Under the pieces are notes generated by a model. The model made no database searches. It was not told the origin of the DNA and saw only the letters and a list, made by a program, of their open reading frames with translations. From Alicycliphilus sp. UBA6560 (GTDB taxonomy: Bacteria > Pseudomonadota > Gammaproteobacteria > Burkholderiales > Burkholderiaceae_C), in NCBI GenBank assembly GCA_002434305.1, contig DJJU01000001.1, forward strand, positions 62,001 through 126,000: a DNA stretch of 64,000 bases, in the 5' to 3' direction. The translations under genes were made by a program, and so were the position numbers. Shown here piece by piece: positions 18,528 to 27,277 of this stretch; the first letter of the stretch is position 1, and each line of letters starts with the position of its first letter.

Positions 18528-19961
18528 TCAGCCCTTGGGCTGCTTCGCGGGGCGCTGCCAGCCGGCCAGGCTGACCTGCTTGCCGCGTGCCACGGTCAGC
18601 ACACCGGGCGGCGTGCTCTTGGTGACGGTGGAGCCGCCGCCCACGGTGCCGCCGGCGCCCAGGGTGAGGGGCGCCACCAGCACGCAGTTGCTGCCCACGT
18701 GCACGTCGGCCTCGATCACGGTGCGGTGCTTGTGGGCGCCGTCGTAGTTGGCGGTGATGCTGCCGGCGCCGTAGTTGACGCGCTCGCCCACGGTGGCGTC
18801 GCCCAGGTAGGCCAGGTGGTTGGCCTTGGCGCCGTCGGCCAGCGTCGAGTTCTTGACCTCGACGAAATTGCCGATATGCACCTCGCGCCCCAGCTGCGCG
18901 CCCGGGCGCAGCCGCGCGAACGGGCCGACCAGCGCGCCCTCGCCCACCTCCACACCCACGGCCTCGCCGTCGATGTGGGTGTAGGGGTGGATGACGGCGC
19001 CGGCGCCGATGCGGGCGTTGGCGATGTGGCAGCAGGCACCGATGCGCGCGCCCTCGCCGATGTGCACGCGGCCGCTGAAGATGCAGCCCACGTCGATCTC
19101 CACGTCCTGGCCGCAATCCAGCTGGCCGGGCGCGCCGCTGCGCACGTCCTGGCGCAGGTCGAAGCGCGCCGGATCGGCCAGGCGCACGCCCTGCTCCATC
19201 AGCCGCGCGGCCTGGCGCAGCTGGTGGGCGCGCTCCAGCTCGGCCAGCTGGGCAGGACTGTTCACGCCGGCCACCTGCAGGGCATCGCCAATGCAGTGGG
19301 CGGCCACGGGCACGCCGTCCGCCACGGCCATGGCGACGATGTCGGTCAGGTAGTACTCGCCCTGGGCGTTGTCGTTGGCCAGGCGCTCCAGCCAGCCGCC
19401 CAGACGCCGCGCGGGCACGGCCATGATGCCGCTGTAGATCTCGCCGATGGCGCGTTCCTCATCGCTGGCGTCCTTGTGCTCGACGATGCGCTGCACGGCG
19501 CCGCCCTCGCCGCGCACGATGCGGCCATAGCCGGTGGGGTCGGGCAGCTGCACCGTCAGCAGTGCCATGCGGTCGGCACCGGCCGCGGCCACCAGGGCGG
19601 CCAGGGTGTCCGCCTGCGTCAGCGGCACATCGCCCGACAGCACCAGCACCAGGCCATCGCCCGCCAGCAGCGGCACGGCCTGCTGCACGGCGTGGCCGGT
19701 GCCCAGCTGCGGCTCCTGGCGCACGGTTTGCAGGTCAAAACCGGCGCCAGCGCCCGCCCCGCTTGCGCAGGCAGCTTCCACCTCGATAGCAGCGTGGCCC
19801 GTCACCACCACCACGCGGCGGGCCTGCAGGCGCGCCGCCTGGTCCAGCACGTGGTGCAGCAGGGGCCGGCCGGCCAGGCGCTGCAGCACCTTCGGCGTGC
19901 GGCTTTTCATGCGCGTGCCGCGGCCGGCGGCCATGATGATGATGTCGAGTGGCGCTGTCAT
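18528..19961 (-). CDS. glmU: Bifunctional UDP-GlcNAc pyrophosphorylase / GlcN-1-P acetyltransferase
   Basis: A 477-residue enzyme for the last two steps to UDP-GlcNAc: acetylation of glucosamine-1-phosphate and uridylyl transfer. The N-terminal pyrophosphorylase has AAGRGTRMKS near residue 10 and GDVPL; the C-terminal left-handed beta helix shows many hexapeptide steps (for example IGAGAVIHPYTHI) and the acetyltransferase active-site region NYDG. The ATG at 19961 is chosen since the family begins there; the frame is open upstream. With glmS 3 kb away on the same strand, the window holds both ends of this pathway; glmM is not present. Confidence 0.95.
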   Translation of the reverse strand: MTAPLDIIIMAAGRGTRMKSRTPKVLQRLAGRPLLHHVLDQAARLQARRVVVVTGHAAIEVEAACASGAGAGAGFDLQTVRQEPQLGTGHAVQQAVPLLAGDGLVLVLSGDVPLTQADTLAALVAAAGADRMALLTVQLPDPTGYGRIVRGEGGAVQRIVEHKDASDEERAIGEIYSGIMAVPARRLGGWLERLANDNAQGEYYLTDIVAMAVADGVPVAAHCIGDALQVAGVNSPAQLAELERAHQLRQAARLMEQGVRLADPARFDLRQDVRSGAPGQLDCGQDVEIDVGCIFSGRVHIGEGARIGACCHIANARIGAGAVIHPYTHIDGEAVGVEVGEGALVGPFARLRPGAQLGREVHIGNFVEVKNSTLADGAKANHLAYLGDATVGERVNYGAGSITANYDGAHKHRTVIEADVHVGSNCVLVAPLTLGAGGTVGGGSTVTKSTPPGVLTVARGKQVSLAGWQRPAKQPKG

Positions 19962-20042
19962 GGAAAGGGAGGTCGGGGTTGCAGGCAAGGCCGCGCGGCG
20001 CGCGAAACGGGGATTATCGGGCGCCTGCGGGTTATCCAAAAA

Positions 20043-20090
20043 CCATAGCTGCCAGCGCTTGCCTGGCAAGGGTTTCAGCCTGTTTTAACC
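20043..20090 (+). repeat. Dispersed AGCGCTTG repeat, copy 2
   Basis: ATAGCTGCCAGCGCTTGCCT followed by GGCAAGGGTTTCAGCCTG, the clearest form of the repeat. It fills most of the gap between the DUF2917 gene and glmU, upstream of the glmU start. Confidence 0.8.
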
Positions 20091-20102
20091 CCAAACCGCC
20101 CT

Positions 20103-20483
20103 TCAGGCGCCGCAGGCCTGCGGCTGGACGGCGCAGTCCGCGGGGCGCGCGGCCGGGGCATAGGTGCCGGCGCGGCGCCACTGGTAGTGCAGCGCCTCGC
20201 CGCCCAGCGGCTCCAGCACGGCCCGTTGGCCGGGCTGCACCTGCAGGCACTGGCCGGGGTACAGCAGCGTGTCGCCCGACTCCTCCAGCCAGCCGCCGGG
20301 GCCGGTGCCCAGCGTGACCCAGGCGCGCCCGCGCAGCACGCGCAGCTGCATGGCCGCCGCGGCACGCAGGCTGCGCGCCTGGCGCAGCTCCAGCGTCTGC
20401 ACCTCGGCGCCCGCGGCCAGGCGCACGGGCTGCAGCGAGGATTGTTGCGATTCGGGAACAGATACGGAAGATACGGCGGTCAT
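20103..20483 (-). CDS. DUF2917 family protein
   Basis: A 126-residue protein. The core segment (LRVLRGRAWVTLGTGPGGWLEESGDTLLY, quoted here in parts: LRVLRGRAWVTLG and GDTLLYPGQCLQV) is the cupin-like strand pattern of DUF2917, often found beside LysR regulators. The ATG at 20483 has GGAGAG four bases upstream. It is divergent from a LysR gene across 135 bases, the usual layout of a regulator and its target. The protein has no signal peptide. No biochemical function has been assigned that I know of. Confidence 0.72.
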   Translation of the reverse strand: MTAVSSVSVPESQQSSLQPVRLAAGAEVQTLELRQARSLRAAAAMQLRVLRGRAWVTLGTGPGGWLEESGDTLLYPGQCLQVQPGQRAVLEPLGGEALHYQWRRAGTYAPAARPADCAVQPQACGA

Positions 20484-20618
20484 GACACTCTCCAAAAAGA
20501 CCTTTGGTGTGCCTGCAGTGTGAAACTGCGTGCCCGGAGCGTCCAATGAATTGCGAAGCCCGGATAGATTCCCAGATCGCATCAATTGCCGCACCAACCA
20601 CCCTGTTCAGGAACCGCC

Positions 20619-21605
20619 ATGAGCACGCCGCCCACACCCGCCGCCGCCTTGCCCATACCTCACCTGCGCACGCGGCCCGTGGCCGTGGGGCACTGGCGCG
20701 CCTTTCTGGCCGTGGCGCGGCACCTGAACTTTCGCGCCGCGGCCGAGGAGCTGGCGCTGACGCAGTCCGCCGTCAGCCGGCAGATCCAGGCGCTGGAGGA
20801 CGAGGTGGGCGTGCCGCTGTTCCTGCGCCACACGCGGGCGGTGGAGCTGACCAGTGCCGGCGGCCAGCTGCAGCGCGCCGTGGGCCCGGCGCTGGAGCGG
20901 CTGGACGCGGCCGTGCGCCAGGTGCGGCTGGCGGCGGGGCGGCGCAGCGTGGCCATCACCACCTGGGCCAGCTTTGCGTCGATGTGGCTGATCCCGCACA
21001 TGGAGGAGTTCCAGCGCGACAACCCGGACATCGACATCCGCATCGATGCCAGCGACGCCATCCAGGACCTGGAGACGGCCGACGTGGACCTGGCCCTGCG
21101 TTCCAGCATTCCCGGGCATGCCGGGCCGGGTGCGCAGCGCCTGTTCGGCGAGCAGCTGGCGGTGGTGGGCAGCCCCTGGCTGCTGGGCAGCATGCCGCCC
21201 ATCGCCACGCCGCAGGACGTGGCGCGCTTCACGCTGATCGAGGCCGGGGACGCGCACCGCATGCCCTACTTCGAGTGGATCACCTGGCGCCGCTGGTTCA
21301 GCCTGCATGGGCTGGAGCGGCTGCAGCCCAAGCGCTGGCTGTACTTCAACTACGCCCAGCAGATCGTGCAGGCCGCGCTGGCCGGCCAGGGCCTGGCGCT
21401 GGCGCGCATGCCGCTGATCGCCGAGATCCTGGCGCGCGGCGACCTGGTGGAGGTGCTGCCCGGCCACCGGCTGGACTCCCCCCTGGTGTACTGGCTGGTG
21501 CCGGGCCCGCGCGGCGCCCAGCGGCCGGAAGTGCAGGCGTTCTGCGCCTGGCTGCTGCTGCAGGCCGAGGCGACGCGGCGGGCGATGGGCGAGCAGGCGG
21601 GCTGA
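20619..21605 (+). CDS. LysR family regulator, GcvA-like
   Basis: A 328-residue regulator. The winged helix-turn-helix is at about residues 25-85 (FLAVARHLNFRAAAEELALTQSAVSRQIQALE), followed by the type 2 periplasmic-binding-like effector domain with ASFASMWLIPH and DADVDLALR-like segments, as in GcvA relatives. The ATG at 20619 is preferred to one at 20586 because GGAAC stands just before it and the upstream part is unlike the family. It is divergent from the DUF2917 gene, which it probably controls. The effector is unknown. Confidence 0.87.
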   Translation: MSTPPTPAAALPIPHLRTRPVAVGHWRAFLAVARHLNFRAAAEELALTQSAVSRQIQALEDEVGVPLFLRHTRAVELTSAGGQLQRAVGPALERLDAAVRQVRLAAGRRSVAITTWASFASMWLIPHMEEFQRDNPDIDIRIDASDAIQDLETADVDLALRSSIPGHAGPGAQRLFGEQLAVVGSPWLLGSMPPIATPQDVARFTLIEAGDAHRMPYFEWITWRRWFSLHGLERLQPKRWLYFNYAQQIVQAALAGQGLALARMPLIAEILARGDLVEVLPGHRLDSPLVYWLVPGPRGAQRPEVQAFCAWLLLQAEATRRAMGEQAG

Positions 21606-21623
21606 GGCGCCGCCACGCTGCCA

Positions 21624-21675
21624 ATATGAGAGCTGCCAGCGCTTTTCCAGCAAGGGTTTGAGGCCGATTTGACCG
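21624..21675 (+). repeat. Dispersed AGCGCTTG repeat, copy 3
   Basis: AGAGCTGCCAGCGCTTTTCC followed by AGCAAGGGTTTGAGGCCGATT. It lies in the gap between the converging LysR and tyrS genes. Confidence 0.75.
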
Positions 21676-21688
21676 ATATTTTGGCTGG

Positions 21689-22921
21689 TCAGTCCAGCAG
21701 CACGCGGGCAAACTTGCGCTTGCCCACCTGCACCACGTAGCTACCGGCATCCAGCTTCAGGCCCCGGTCGCTGACGGCCGAGCCGTCCACACGCACCCCG
21801 GCGCCGTCGATCAGGCGGCTGGCTTCGCTGGTGGACGGCGCCAGGCCCGCCTGCTTCAGAACAGCCCCGATGCCCAGCGGCGCGCCGGACAGGCGCACTT
21901 CGGGGATTTCGTCGGGAATGCCGCCCTTGCTGCGGTTGTGGAAGTCCTCCTCGGCCGCATCGGCCGCGGCCGCGCTGTGAAAGCGCGTGGTGATCTCCTT
22001 GGCCAGCATGACCTTGGCGTCCTTGGGATTGCGCCCCCCCGCCACCTCGGCCTTGAGCGCCGCGATCTCAGCCAGGCTCTTGAACGACAGCAGCGTGTAC
22101 CAGTCCCACATCAGCGTGTCGGAAATCGACAGCACCTTGGCGAACATGCTGTTGGCGTCCTCGGTGATGCCGATGTAGTTGTTCTTGGACTTGGACATCT
22201 TGTCCACGCCGTCCAGGCCGACCAGGAGCGGCATGGTGAGCACGCACTGCGGCTCCTGGCCCCATTCCTGCTGCAGGTGGCGGCCCATGAGCAGGTTGAA
22301 CTTCTGGTCGGTGCCGCCCAGCTCCAGGTCGCTCTTCAGGGCCACCGAGTCGTAACCCTGCAGGAGCGGATAGAGGAATTCGTGCAGGCTGATGGAGCTG
22401 CCGTCCGTGAAGCGCTGGTGGAAGTCGTTGCGCTCCATCATGCGGGCCACGGTGTACTTGGCCGCCAGCTCGATCATGCCGCGTGCGCCCAGCTTGTCGC
22501 ACCACTCGCTGTTGTAGCGGATCTCGGTGCGCGAAGGATCCAGCACCTTGGCCGCCTGGGTGTAGTAGGTCTCGGCATTGGCCTTGATCTGCTCGGCCGT
22601 GAGCGGCGGGCGCGTGCTGTTGCGCCCGGACGGGTCGCCGATCAACGTGGTGAAGTCACCGATCAGGAAGATCACCTGGTGGCCCAGATCCTGCAGCTGG
22701 CGCATCTTGTTGAGCACCACCGTGTGGCCCAGGTGGATGTCGGGCGCCGTGGGGTCCAGCCCCAGCTTGATGCGCAGCGGCTGGCCGGTGGCCTGCGAAC
22801 GCGCCAGCTTCTGCGCCCACTCCTCCTGCGGCAGCAGTTCGTCGACGCCGCGCAGCGAAACCTCAAGCGACCGCTCGACGTCGCCGGTCAATGGAAATCT
22901 TGTAACAGCAGCTTGATTCAT
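21689..22921 (-). CDS. tyrS: Tyrosyl-tRNA synthetase
   Basis: A 410-residue class I synthetase that charges tRNA-Tyr. The ATP-binding HIGH motif appears as HLGH near residue 59, the KMSKS loop is intact (DKMSKSKNN), and an S4 RNA-binding domain closes the protein (LIDGAGVRVDG). Length and motif spacing fit the TyrRS type with a short C-terminus (TyrZ-like group). The ATG at 22921 begins MNQAAVTRFPL; the open frame continues upstream but without family similarity. It is divergent from the M23 peptidase gene. Confidence 0.94.
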   Translation of the reverse strand: MNQAAVTRFPLTGDVERSLEVSLRGVDELLPQEEWAQKLARSQATGQPLRIKLGLDPTAPDIHLGHTVVLNKMRQLQDLGHQVIFLIGDFTTLIGDPSGRNSTRPPLTAEQIKANAETYYTQAAKVLDPSRTEIRYNSEWCDKLGARGMIELAAKYTVARMMERNDFHQRFTDGSSISLHEFLYPLLQGYDSVALKSDLELGGTDQKFNLLMGRHLQQEWGQEPQCVLTMPLLVGLDGVDKMSKSKNNYIGITEDANSMFAKVLSISDTLMWDWYTLLSFKSLAEIAALKAEVAGGRNPKDAKVMLAKEITTRFHSAAAADAAEEDFHNRSKGGIPDEIPEVRLSGAPLGIGAVLKQAGLAPSTSEASRLIDGAGVRVDGSAVSDRGLKLDAGSYVVQVGKRKFARVLLD

Positions 22922-23123
22922 AAGGGTTTTTAGGGGTGTCTGCAGGACGACGCCGACTATACTTGCGGTCATTTTGCAGCGGGGGATTCTAGTGGCCTGT
23001 CCACTTTCCCGGCCTTTTGCGCCCACAGCCGCACCTTGATACCTGCATTGCTTCCCGTCTCTTCGCAGCCCTTGCCTGTGTCACCCAAGAGGCCCGGAGG
23101 CATCACAGCCTGGGGTAAGACTC

Positions 23124-24494
23124 TTGTTGAAAAACAACCTGACCGCCGCCTGCGTGGCACTCCTTGATTCCGTCGCACGCACGGTCCGTCAGCATCCGAA
23201 ACGCATCACCGCCGCCCTGGGCGCCGTGCTGCTCACCGGCGGCGGCGGCGCCTTTGCCGTGGCCTCCCTGGCACCTGACCCGGCCCAGCTGCCCGTCAGC
23301 ACCGTGCTGGAAGAGGTCGATTCCCTGGCTGAGGGCGACACGCTGGCCAGCCTGCTGGACAGCATGCCCAGCTATTCGCTGTACCGCTCCGACGTCACGC
23401 GCAGCACCGACACGGCCGAGAGCCTGCTGGAGCGCATGGGCGTGGCCGACCCGGCTGCCTCCGCTTTCTTGCGCAAGAACGACCTGGTACGTCAGAACCT
23501 GCTGGGCCGCACCGGCCGCTCGCTGACCGCCGAAACCACGGACGACCACCGCCTGCAGCGCCTGACGGCGCGCTGGGCACCGGACGACACCCCCAACTTC
23601 AAGCGCCTGGTGGTCGAGCGCGGCGCCGACGGCTCCTTCAGCTCGCGCATCGAAAGCGCCCCCCTCACGGTGGGCAGCCGCCTGGCGGGCGGGGTCATCC
23701 GCAGTTCGCTGTTCGCCGCCACCGACGCCGCCAACATCCCCGACGGCGTGGCCGTGCAGCTGGCCGACATCTTCTCCAGCAGCATCGACTTTCGCCGCTC
23801 GCTGCGCAAGGAAGACCGCTTTTCCGTGGTCTACGAAACGCTGGAGGCCGATGGCGAGCCGCTGCGCAGCGGCCGCGTGCTGAGCGCCGAGTTCCACAAC
23901 AACGGCAAGACCCACGACGCGCTGTGGTTCCAGGAGTCGGCCCAGTCCAAGGGCGCCTACTACACCCTGGAAGGCGAGAGCATGCGCCGTGCCTACCTGA
24001 CCTCCCCGGTGGCCTTCACGCGCATCTCCAGCGGCTTCTCCATGCGGATGCACCCCGTCCAGAAGACCTGGCGCGCGCATCTGGGCACCGACATGGCCGC
24101 CGCCACCGGCACGCCCGTGCGCACTGTGGGCGACGGCGTGGTCGAATTCGCCGGCGTGCAGAACGGCTATGGCAACGTGGTCTACGTAAACCACCGCAAC
24201 CAGCACGTCACCGTGTACGCCCATCTGAGCCGCATCGACGTGCGCAAGGGCCAATCCATCGAACAGGGCGAGACCATCGGCGCCGTCGGCTCCACCGGCT
24301 GGGCCACCGGCCCCCACCTGCACTTCGAATTCCGCGTGAACGGCCAGCACCAGGACCCGATGACCATCGCCCGCCAGAGCGAGGCCGGCCAGCCCATCTC
24401 GGGCGCCGCGCGCAAGGCCTTTGATCAACTGGCCAGCAACATGCGCGTGCAACTGGCCGCCGCTTCGCAAAACCTGCAAGCCAGCGCCGAGTGA
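23124..24494 (+). CDS. M23 family murein endopeptidase
   Basis: A 456-residue protein with a single N-terminal membrane anchor (about residues 28-48) and a periplasmic body. The LytM/M23 zinc domain is at about 300-410: HLGTDMAAATGTPV gives the first His and the Asp, and GPHLHFEF gives the HxH. The preceding SGFSMRMHP is typical of MepM-like enzymes, which cut peptidoglycan cross-links to allow growth. Start: tandem TTG codons at 23124 and 23127, behind GGGGTAAG; either may be used. The stop overlaps the GTG of anmK by four bases, tying wall cutting to recycling. Confidence 0.88.
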   Translation: MLKNNLTAACVALLDSVARTVRQHPKRITAALGAVLLTGGGGAFAVASLAPDPAQLPVSTVLEEVDSLAEGDTLASLLDSMPSYSLYRSDVTRSTDTAESLLERMGVADPAASAFLRKNDLVRQNLLGRTGRSLTAETTDDHRLQRLTARWAPDDTPNFKRLVVERGADGSFSSRIESAPLTVGSRLAGGVIRSSLFAATDAANIPDGVAVQLADIFSSSIDFRRSLRKEDRFSVVYETLEADGEPLRSGRVLSAEFHNNGKTHDALWFQESAQSKGAYYTLEGESMRRAYLTSPVAFTRISSGFSMRMHPVQKTWRAHLGTDMAAATGTPVRTVGDGVVEFAGVQNGYGNVVYVNHRNQHVTVYAHLSRIDVRKGQSIEQGETIGAVGSTGWATGPHLHFEFRVNGQHQDPMTIARQSEAGQPISGAARKAFDQLASNMRVQLAAASQNLQASAE

Positions 24495-25642
24495 GCGGCG
24501 CGCCCAGCCCGGCACTGCCTGCCGCCGGGTGGTACGTCGGCCTGATGTCGGGCACCTCGCTCGACGGCGTGGACGGCGTGCTGGCCGAGGTGTCTGCCAC
24601 TGGCTGCGCCGTGGCGCAGCACGCCGCCGTCCCGCTCGATTCCGAACTCAGAGCCGAGCTGCTCTCTCTGAACGCCCGCTACGGCGCGGACGAGCTGCAC
24701 CGTGCCGCACTGGCCGCCAACGCCCTGATGCACGCCTACGCCCGCGTCGTGCATGAGCTGCTGGCACGCACCGGCCTGGCCGCCAGCGACGTGCAGGCCA
24801 TCGGCGCCCATGGCCAGACGGTGCGCCACCAGCCTCAGATGCATGGCGGCACGGGATACACGCTGCAGCTGTGCAATCCCGCCCTGCTGGCCGAGCGCAC
24901 CGGCATCGCCGTGGTGGCCGACTTCCGCAGCCGCGACGTGGCCGCCGGCGGCCAGGGCGCGCCGCTGGTGCCGGCCTTTCACCGCTGCGTGTTCGGCCAA
25001 ACGGCCCGCGCCACCGGCGTCCTCAACCTCGGCGGCATCGCCAACCTGAGCGTGCTGCGCGCCGACGGCGCCACGCTGGGCTTTGACTGCGGCCCTGCCA
25101 ACGCACTGTTGGACTACTGGTGCCAGCAACACCAGCCCGGCCGCCTGTACGACGAGGATGGTGCCTGGGCTGCCAGCGGCACGGTGCTGCCGGACCTGCT
25201 GCAGGCGCTACTGGCCGAACCGTTCTTGTCGCTGCCACCACCGCGCAGCACGGGGCGCGATTTGTTCAATTCGCCCTGGCTGCTGCAACGGCTGCAGGAC
25301 GGTGGGGCCCTGCAGGCTCGGCCGCAGGATGTGCAGGCCACGCTGGCCGAGTTCACCGCCCACGCCTGTGCCCAGGACATGCTGAACCACGCTGCCGAGG
25401 CACGGCTGCTCATCGTCTGCGGCGGCGGCGCACTGAACGGGCACTTGATGCAGCGCCTGCAGGCGCTGCTGCCCGGCGTGCGGGTCGAATCCTCGGCCCG
25501 GCACGGCTTGCCGCCGCTGCAGGTGGAAGCCGCCGCCTTTGCCTGGCTGGCCCGGCAGTGCATGCATGGCCAACCTGGCAATCTGCCTGCCGTCACGGGC
25601 GCACGCGGGCCGAGGATCCTGGGCGCCATCTATCCGGCATGA
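24491..25642 (+). CDS. anmK: Anhydro-N-acetylmuramic acid kinase
   Basis: A 383-residue kinase that opens and phosphorylates 1,6-anhydro-MurNAc during peptidoglycan recycling, giving MurNAc-6-P. The nucleotide loop GLMSGTSLDGVD is near residue 17; QTVRH.P, GGIANL and DCGPANALLD follow in family order. The GTG start at 24491 overlaps the upstream stop as GTGA, so translation is coupled to the M23 endopeptidase. A bidirectional terminator follows the stop by 20 bases. Confidence 0.93.
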   Translation: MSGAPSPALPAAGWYVGLMSGTSLDGVDGVLAEVSATGCAVAQHAAVPLDSELRAELLSLNARYGADELHRAALAANALMHAYARVVHELLARTGLAASDVQAIGAHGQTVRHQPQMHGGTGYTLQLCNPALLAERTGIAVVADFRSRDVAAGGQGAPLVPAFHRCVFGQTARATGVLNLGGIANLSVLRADGATLGFDCGPANALLDYWCQQHQPGRLYDEDGAWAASGTVLPDLLQALLAEPFLSLPPPRSTGRDLFNSPWLLQRLQDGGALQARPQDVQATLAEFTAHACAQDMLNHAAEARLLIVCGGGALNGHLMQRLQALLPGVRVESSARHGLPPLQVEAAAFAWLARQCMHGQPGNLPAVTGARGPRILGAIYPA

Positions 25643-25661
25643 AGGACCGGGCCTGTCCATG

Positions 25662-25687
25662 AAAAAACCGCCCGAGGGCGGTTTTTT
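25662..25687. terminator. Bidirectional rho-independent terminator
   Basis: A perfect stem of twelve pairs (AAAAAACCGCCC / GGGCGGTTTTTT) around a GA turn, with T runs on both strands. It can end both anmK from the left and erpA from the right. Confidence 0.9.
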
Positions 25688-25711
25688 CGTTTGGGCTGCG
25701 CGCAGCGCGCC

Positions 25712-26086
25712 TCAGTGGTCCGTCGGCGAGAAACTGGAGCCGCAGCCGCAGGTGGTCTCGGCGTTGGGGTTCTTGATGACGAACTGCGCGCCCTGCAGGT
25801 CTTCCTTGTAGTCGATCTCGGCACCCACCAAGTACTGGAAGCTCATGGCGTCGATGAGCAGCGACACGCCATTCTTGGTCATGGTCGTGTCGTCGTCGTT
25901 GGTGATCTCATCAAACGTGAAGCCGTACTGGAAACCGGAGCAGCCGCCGCCCTGCACGAACACACGCAGCTTCAGGTCCGGGTTGCCCTCCTCGGCGATC
26001 AGGTCGGCCACCTTGGCGGCGGCGCTGTCGGTGAAGAGGATGGGACTGGGCATTTCGGTGGTGGTGGTTTCGGCAACGGCGCTCAT
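25712..26086 (-). CDS. erpA: Iron-sulfur cluster insertion protein ErpA
   Basis: A 124-residue A-type Fe-S carrier. The three ligand cysteines are visible: one in GGGCSGFQYG and two in the C-terminal TTCGCGSSF. It passes clusters to apo-proteins in the cytoplasm. AAGGAG stands 8 bases before the ATG at 26086. It lies downstream of rpsI on the same strand but behind a terminator, so it probably has its own promoter in the 140-base gap. Confidence 0.93.
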   Translation of the reverse strand: MSAVAETTTTEMPSPILFTDSAAAKVADLIAEEGNPDLKLRVFVQGGGCSGFQYGFTFDEITNDDDTTMTKNGVSLLIDAMSFQYLVGAEIDYKEDLQGAQFVIKNPNAETTCGCGSSFSPTDH

Positions 26087-26230
26087 GAGGGGGCTCCTTG
26101 GCAGTGGTATGCGGGATGTTAAGGCAAACCCTGTGGCGCCGCAGAGGTAGTAGCGCTTGCCGCCAGGGCGTATAAGGCTTTTGCCAGAGGTGGGGGCGTA
26201 AGCCGCGGCATGCAATGCCCGCAGGCACAA

Positions 26231-26255
26231 AAAAACCGCCACAAGGGCGGTTTTT
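26231..26255 (-). terminator. Terminator of the rplM-rpsI operon
   Basis: Stem AAAAACCGCC / GGCGGTTTTT with a five-base loop, followed leftward by a long T run. It lies 21 bases after the rpsI stop. Confidence 0.85.
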
Positions 26256-26276
26256 CGGGTTTCCAGGGCTGAAGAA

Positions 26277-26669
26277 TCAGCGCTTGGAGAACTGCTTGGC
26301 GCGGCGTGCAGAGTGCAGACCGACCTTCTTACGCTCGACTTCGCGGGCGTCACGGGTCACGAAGCCGGCAGCGCTGAGCTGGGGCTTGAGCGTGGCGTCG
26401 TAGTCGATCAGGGCGCGGGTGATGCCGTGGCGGGCAGCGCCGGCCTGGCCGGACTCCCCACCGCCGTGCACGTTCACCTGGATGTCGAAGGTCTCGACAT
26501 GGTTGGTGAGCACCAGCGGCTGCTTGGCGATCATGATGGATGTTTCGCGGCCGAAATACTGCTGAATGTCCTTGCCATTCACAGTGATCTTGCCGGAACC
26601 CTTCTTCAGAAACACGCGGGCGACGCTGGACTTGCGACGGCCGGTGCCATTGTTCCATTCACCAATCAT
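26277..26669 (-). CDS. rpsI: 30S ribosomal protein S9
   Basis: A 130-residue ribosomal protein with the expected GTGRRKSSVARVFLK start, the GQAGAARHGITRAL core and the basic C-terminal tail ending in KQFSKR, which reaches the P-site tRNA. Nine bases separate it from rplM, the usual pairing of these genes. Confidence 0.97.
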   Translation of the reverse strand: MIGEWNNGTGRRKSSVARVFLKKGSGKITVNGKDIQQYFGRETSIMIAKQPLVLTNHVETFDIQVNVHGGGESGQAGAARHGITRALIDYDATLKPQLSAAGFVTRDAREVERKKVGLHSARRAKQFSKR

Positions 26670-26678
26670 CTCGGCTCC

Positions 26679-27107
26679 TTAGATATCCAGCACTTTGGGC
26701 TGCTGTGCGCTGTGCGGATGCTCGCCGCCGCCGTAGACCTTGAGCTTCTTGGCCATGGCGTAACCCAGGGGGCCCTTGGGCAGCATGCCCTTGACGGCCT
26801 TTTCCAGGGCGCGGCCGGGGTGCTTGGCCTGCAGGTCGCGGAAATTGGTGGCAGTGATGCCGCCGGGGAAGCCCGAGTGGCGGTAGTACACCTTGTCCGT
26901 GGACTTGGTACCCGTCACTTTGAGCTTGGAGGCGTTGATGACGACGATGTAATCGCCGGTGTCAACGTGAGGCGTGTAGATGGCTTTGTGCTTGCCGCGC
27001 AGACGGAGGGCCACTTCGCTGGCGACCCGACCGAGCACCTTATCGGTGGCGTCAATCACAAACCACTCGTGCACGACCTCAGCAGGCTTTGCGCTGAAGG
27101 TGGTCAT
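26679..27107 (-). CDS. rplM: 50S ribosomal protein L13
   Basis: A 142-residue protein with W.V.DA.....GR.AS near the start, YTPHVDTGDYIVVINA, and YRHSGFPGG, all typical of L13. The ATG at 27107 is the first gene of the rplM-rpsI operon; the frame stays open far upstream, through the leader and into the kinase gene, but that part is not similar to L13. The 130-base leader contains a GACCGTGG.. hairpin that could be used for autoregulation (inferred). Confidence 0.97.
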   Translation of the reverse strand: MTTFSAKPAEVVHEWFVIDATDKVLGRVASEVALRLRGKHKAIYTPHVDTGDYIVVINASKLKVTGTKSTDKVYYRHSGFPGGITATNFRDLQAKHPGRALEKAVKGMLPKGPLGYAMAKKLKVYGGGEHPHSAQQPKVLDI

Positions 27108-27239
27108 GGTGAGTTTTCTCTCTAGAAAGAAGAGGGTTTGGCCGGTCCTTTTCCACGGTCGGTGCTCCTCTGATGGAAGCCTCTTAGGTGGGTGCTTAGG
27201 GCCTCGCCGCGGGACCTGAAAAACGCTGCGAAGCCCGCC

Positions 27240-27245
27240 ATTATA
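27240..27245 (-). promoter_or_regulatory. Likely -10 element (TATAAT) of rplM-rpsI
   Basis: A perfect TATAAT read leftward, set in an inverted repeat CCGCC..GGCGG. Transcription would start near 27233 and leave a leader of about 125 bases. No consensus -35 hexamer lies 17 bases upstream, so other input or an extended -10 may be used. Confidence 0.5.
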
Positions 27246-27277
27246 TAACGGCGGTCCGCAACCGGTGCCCGCTGCCG

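Noticed and set aside
17841..20048. A 735-codon open frame opposite glmU and the histidine kinase
   Set aside because: Antisense shadow; no domain or ribosome site, and it overlaps two certain genes.
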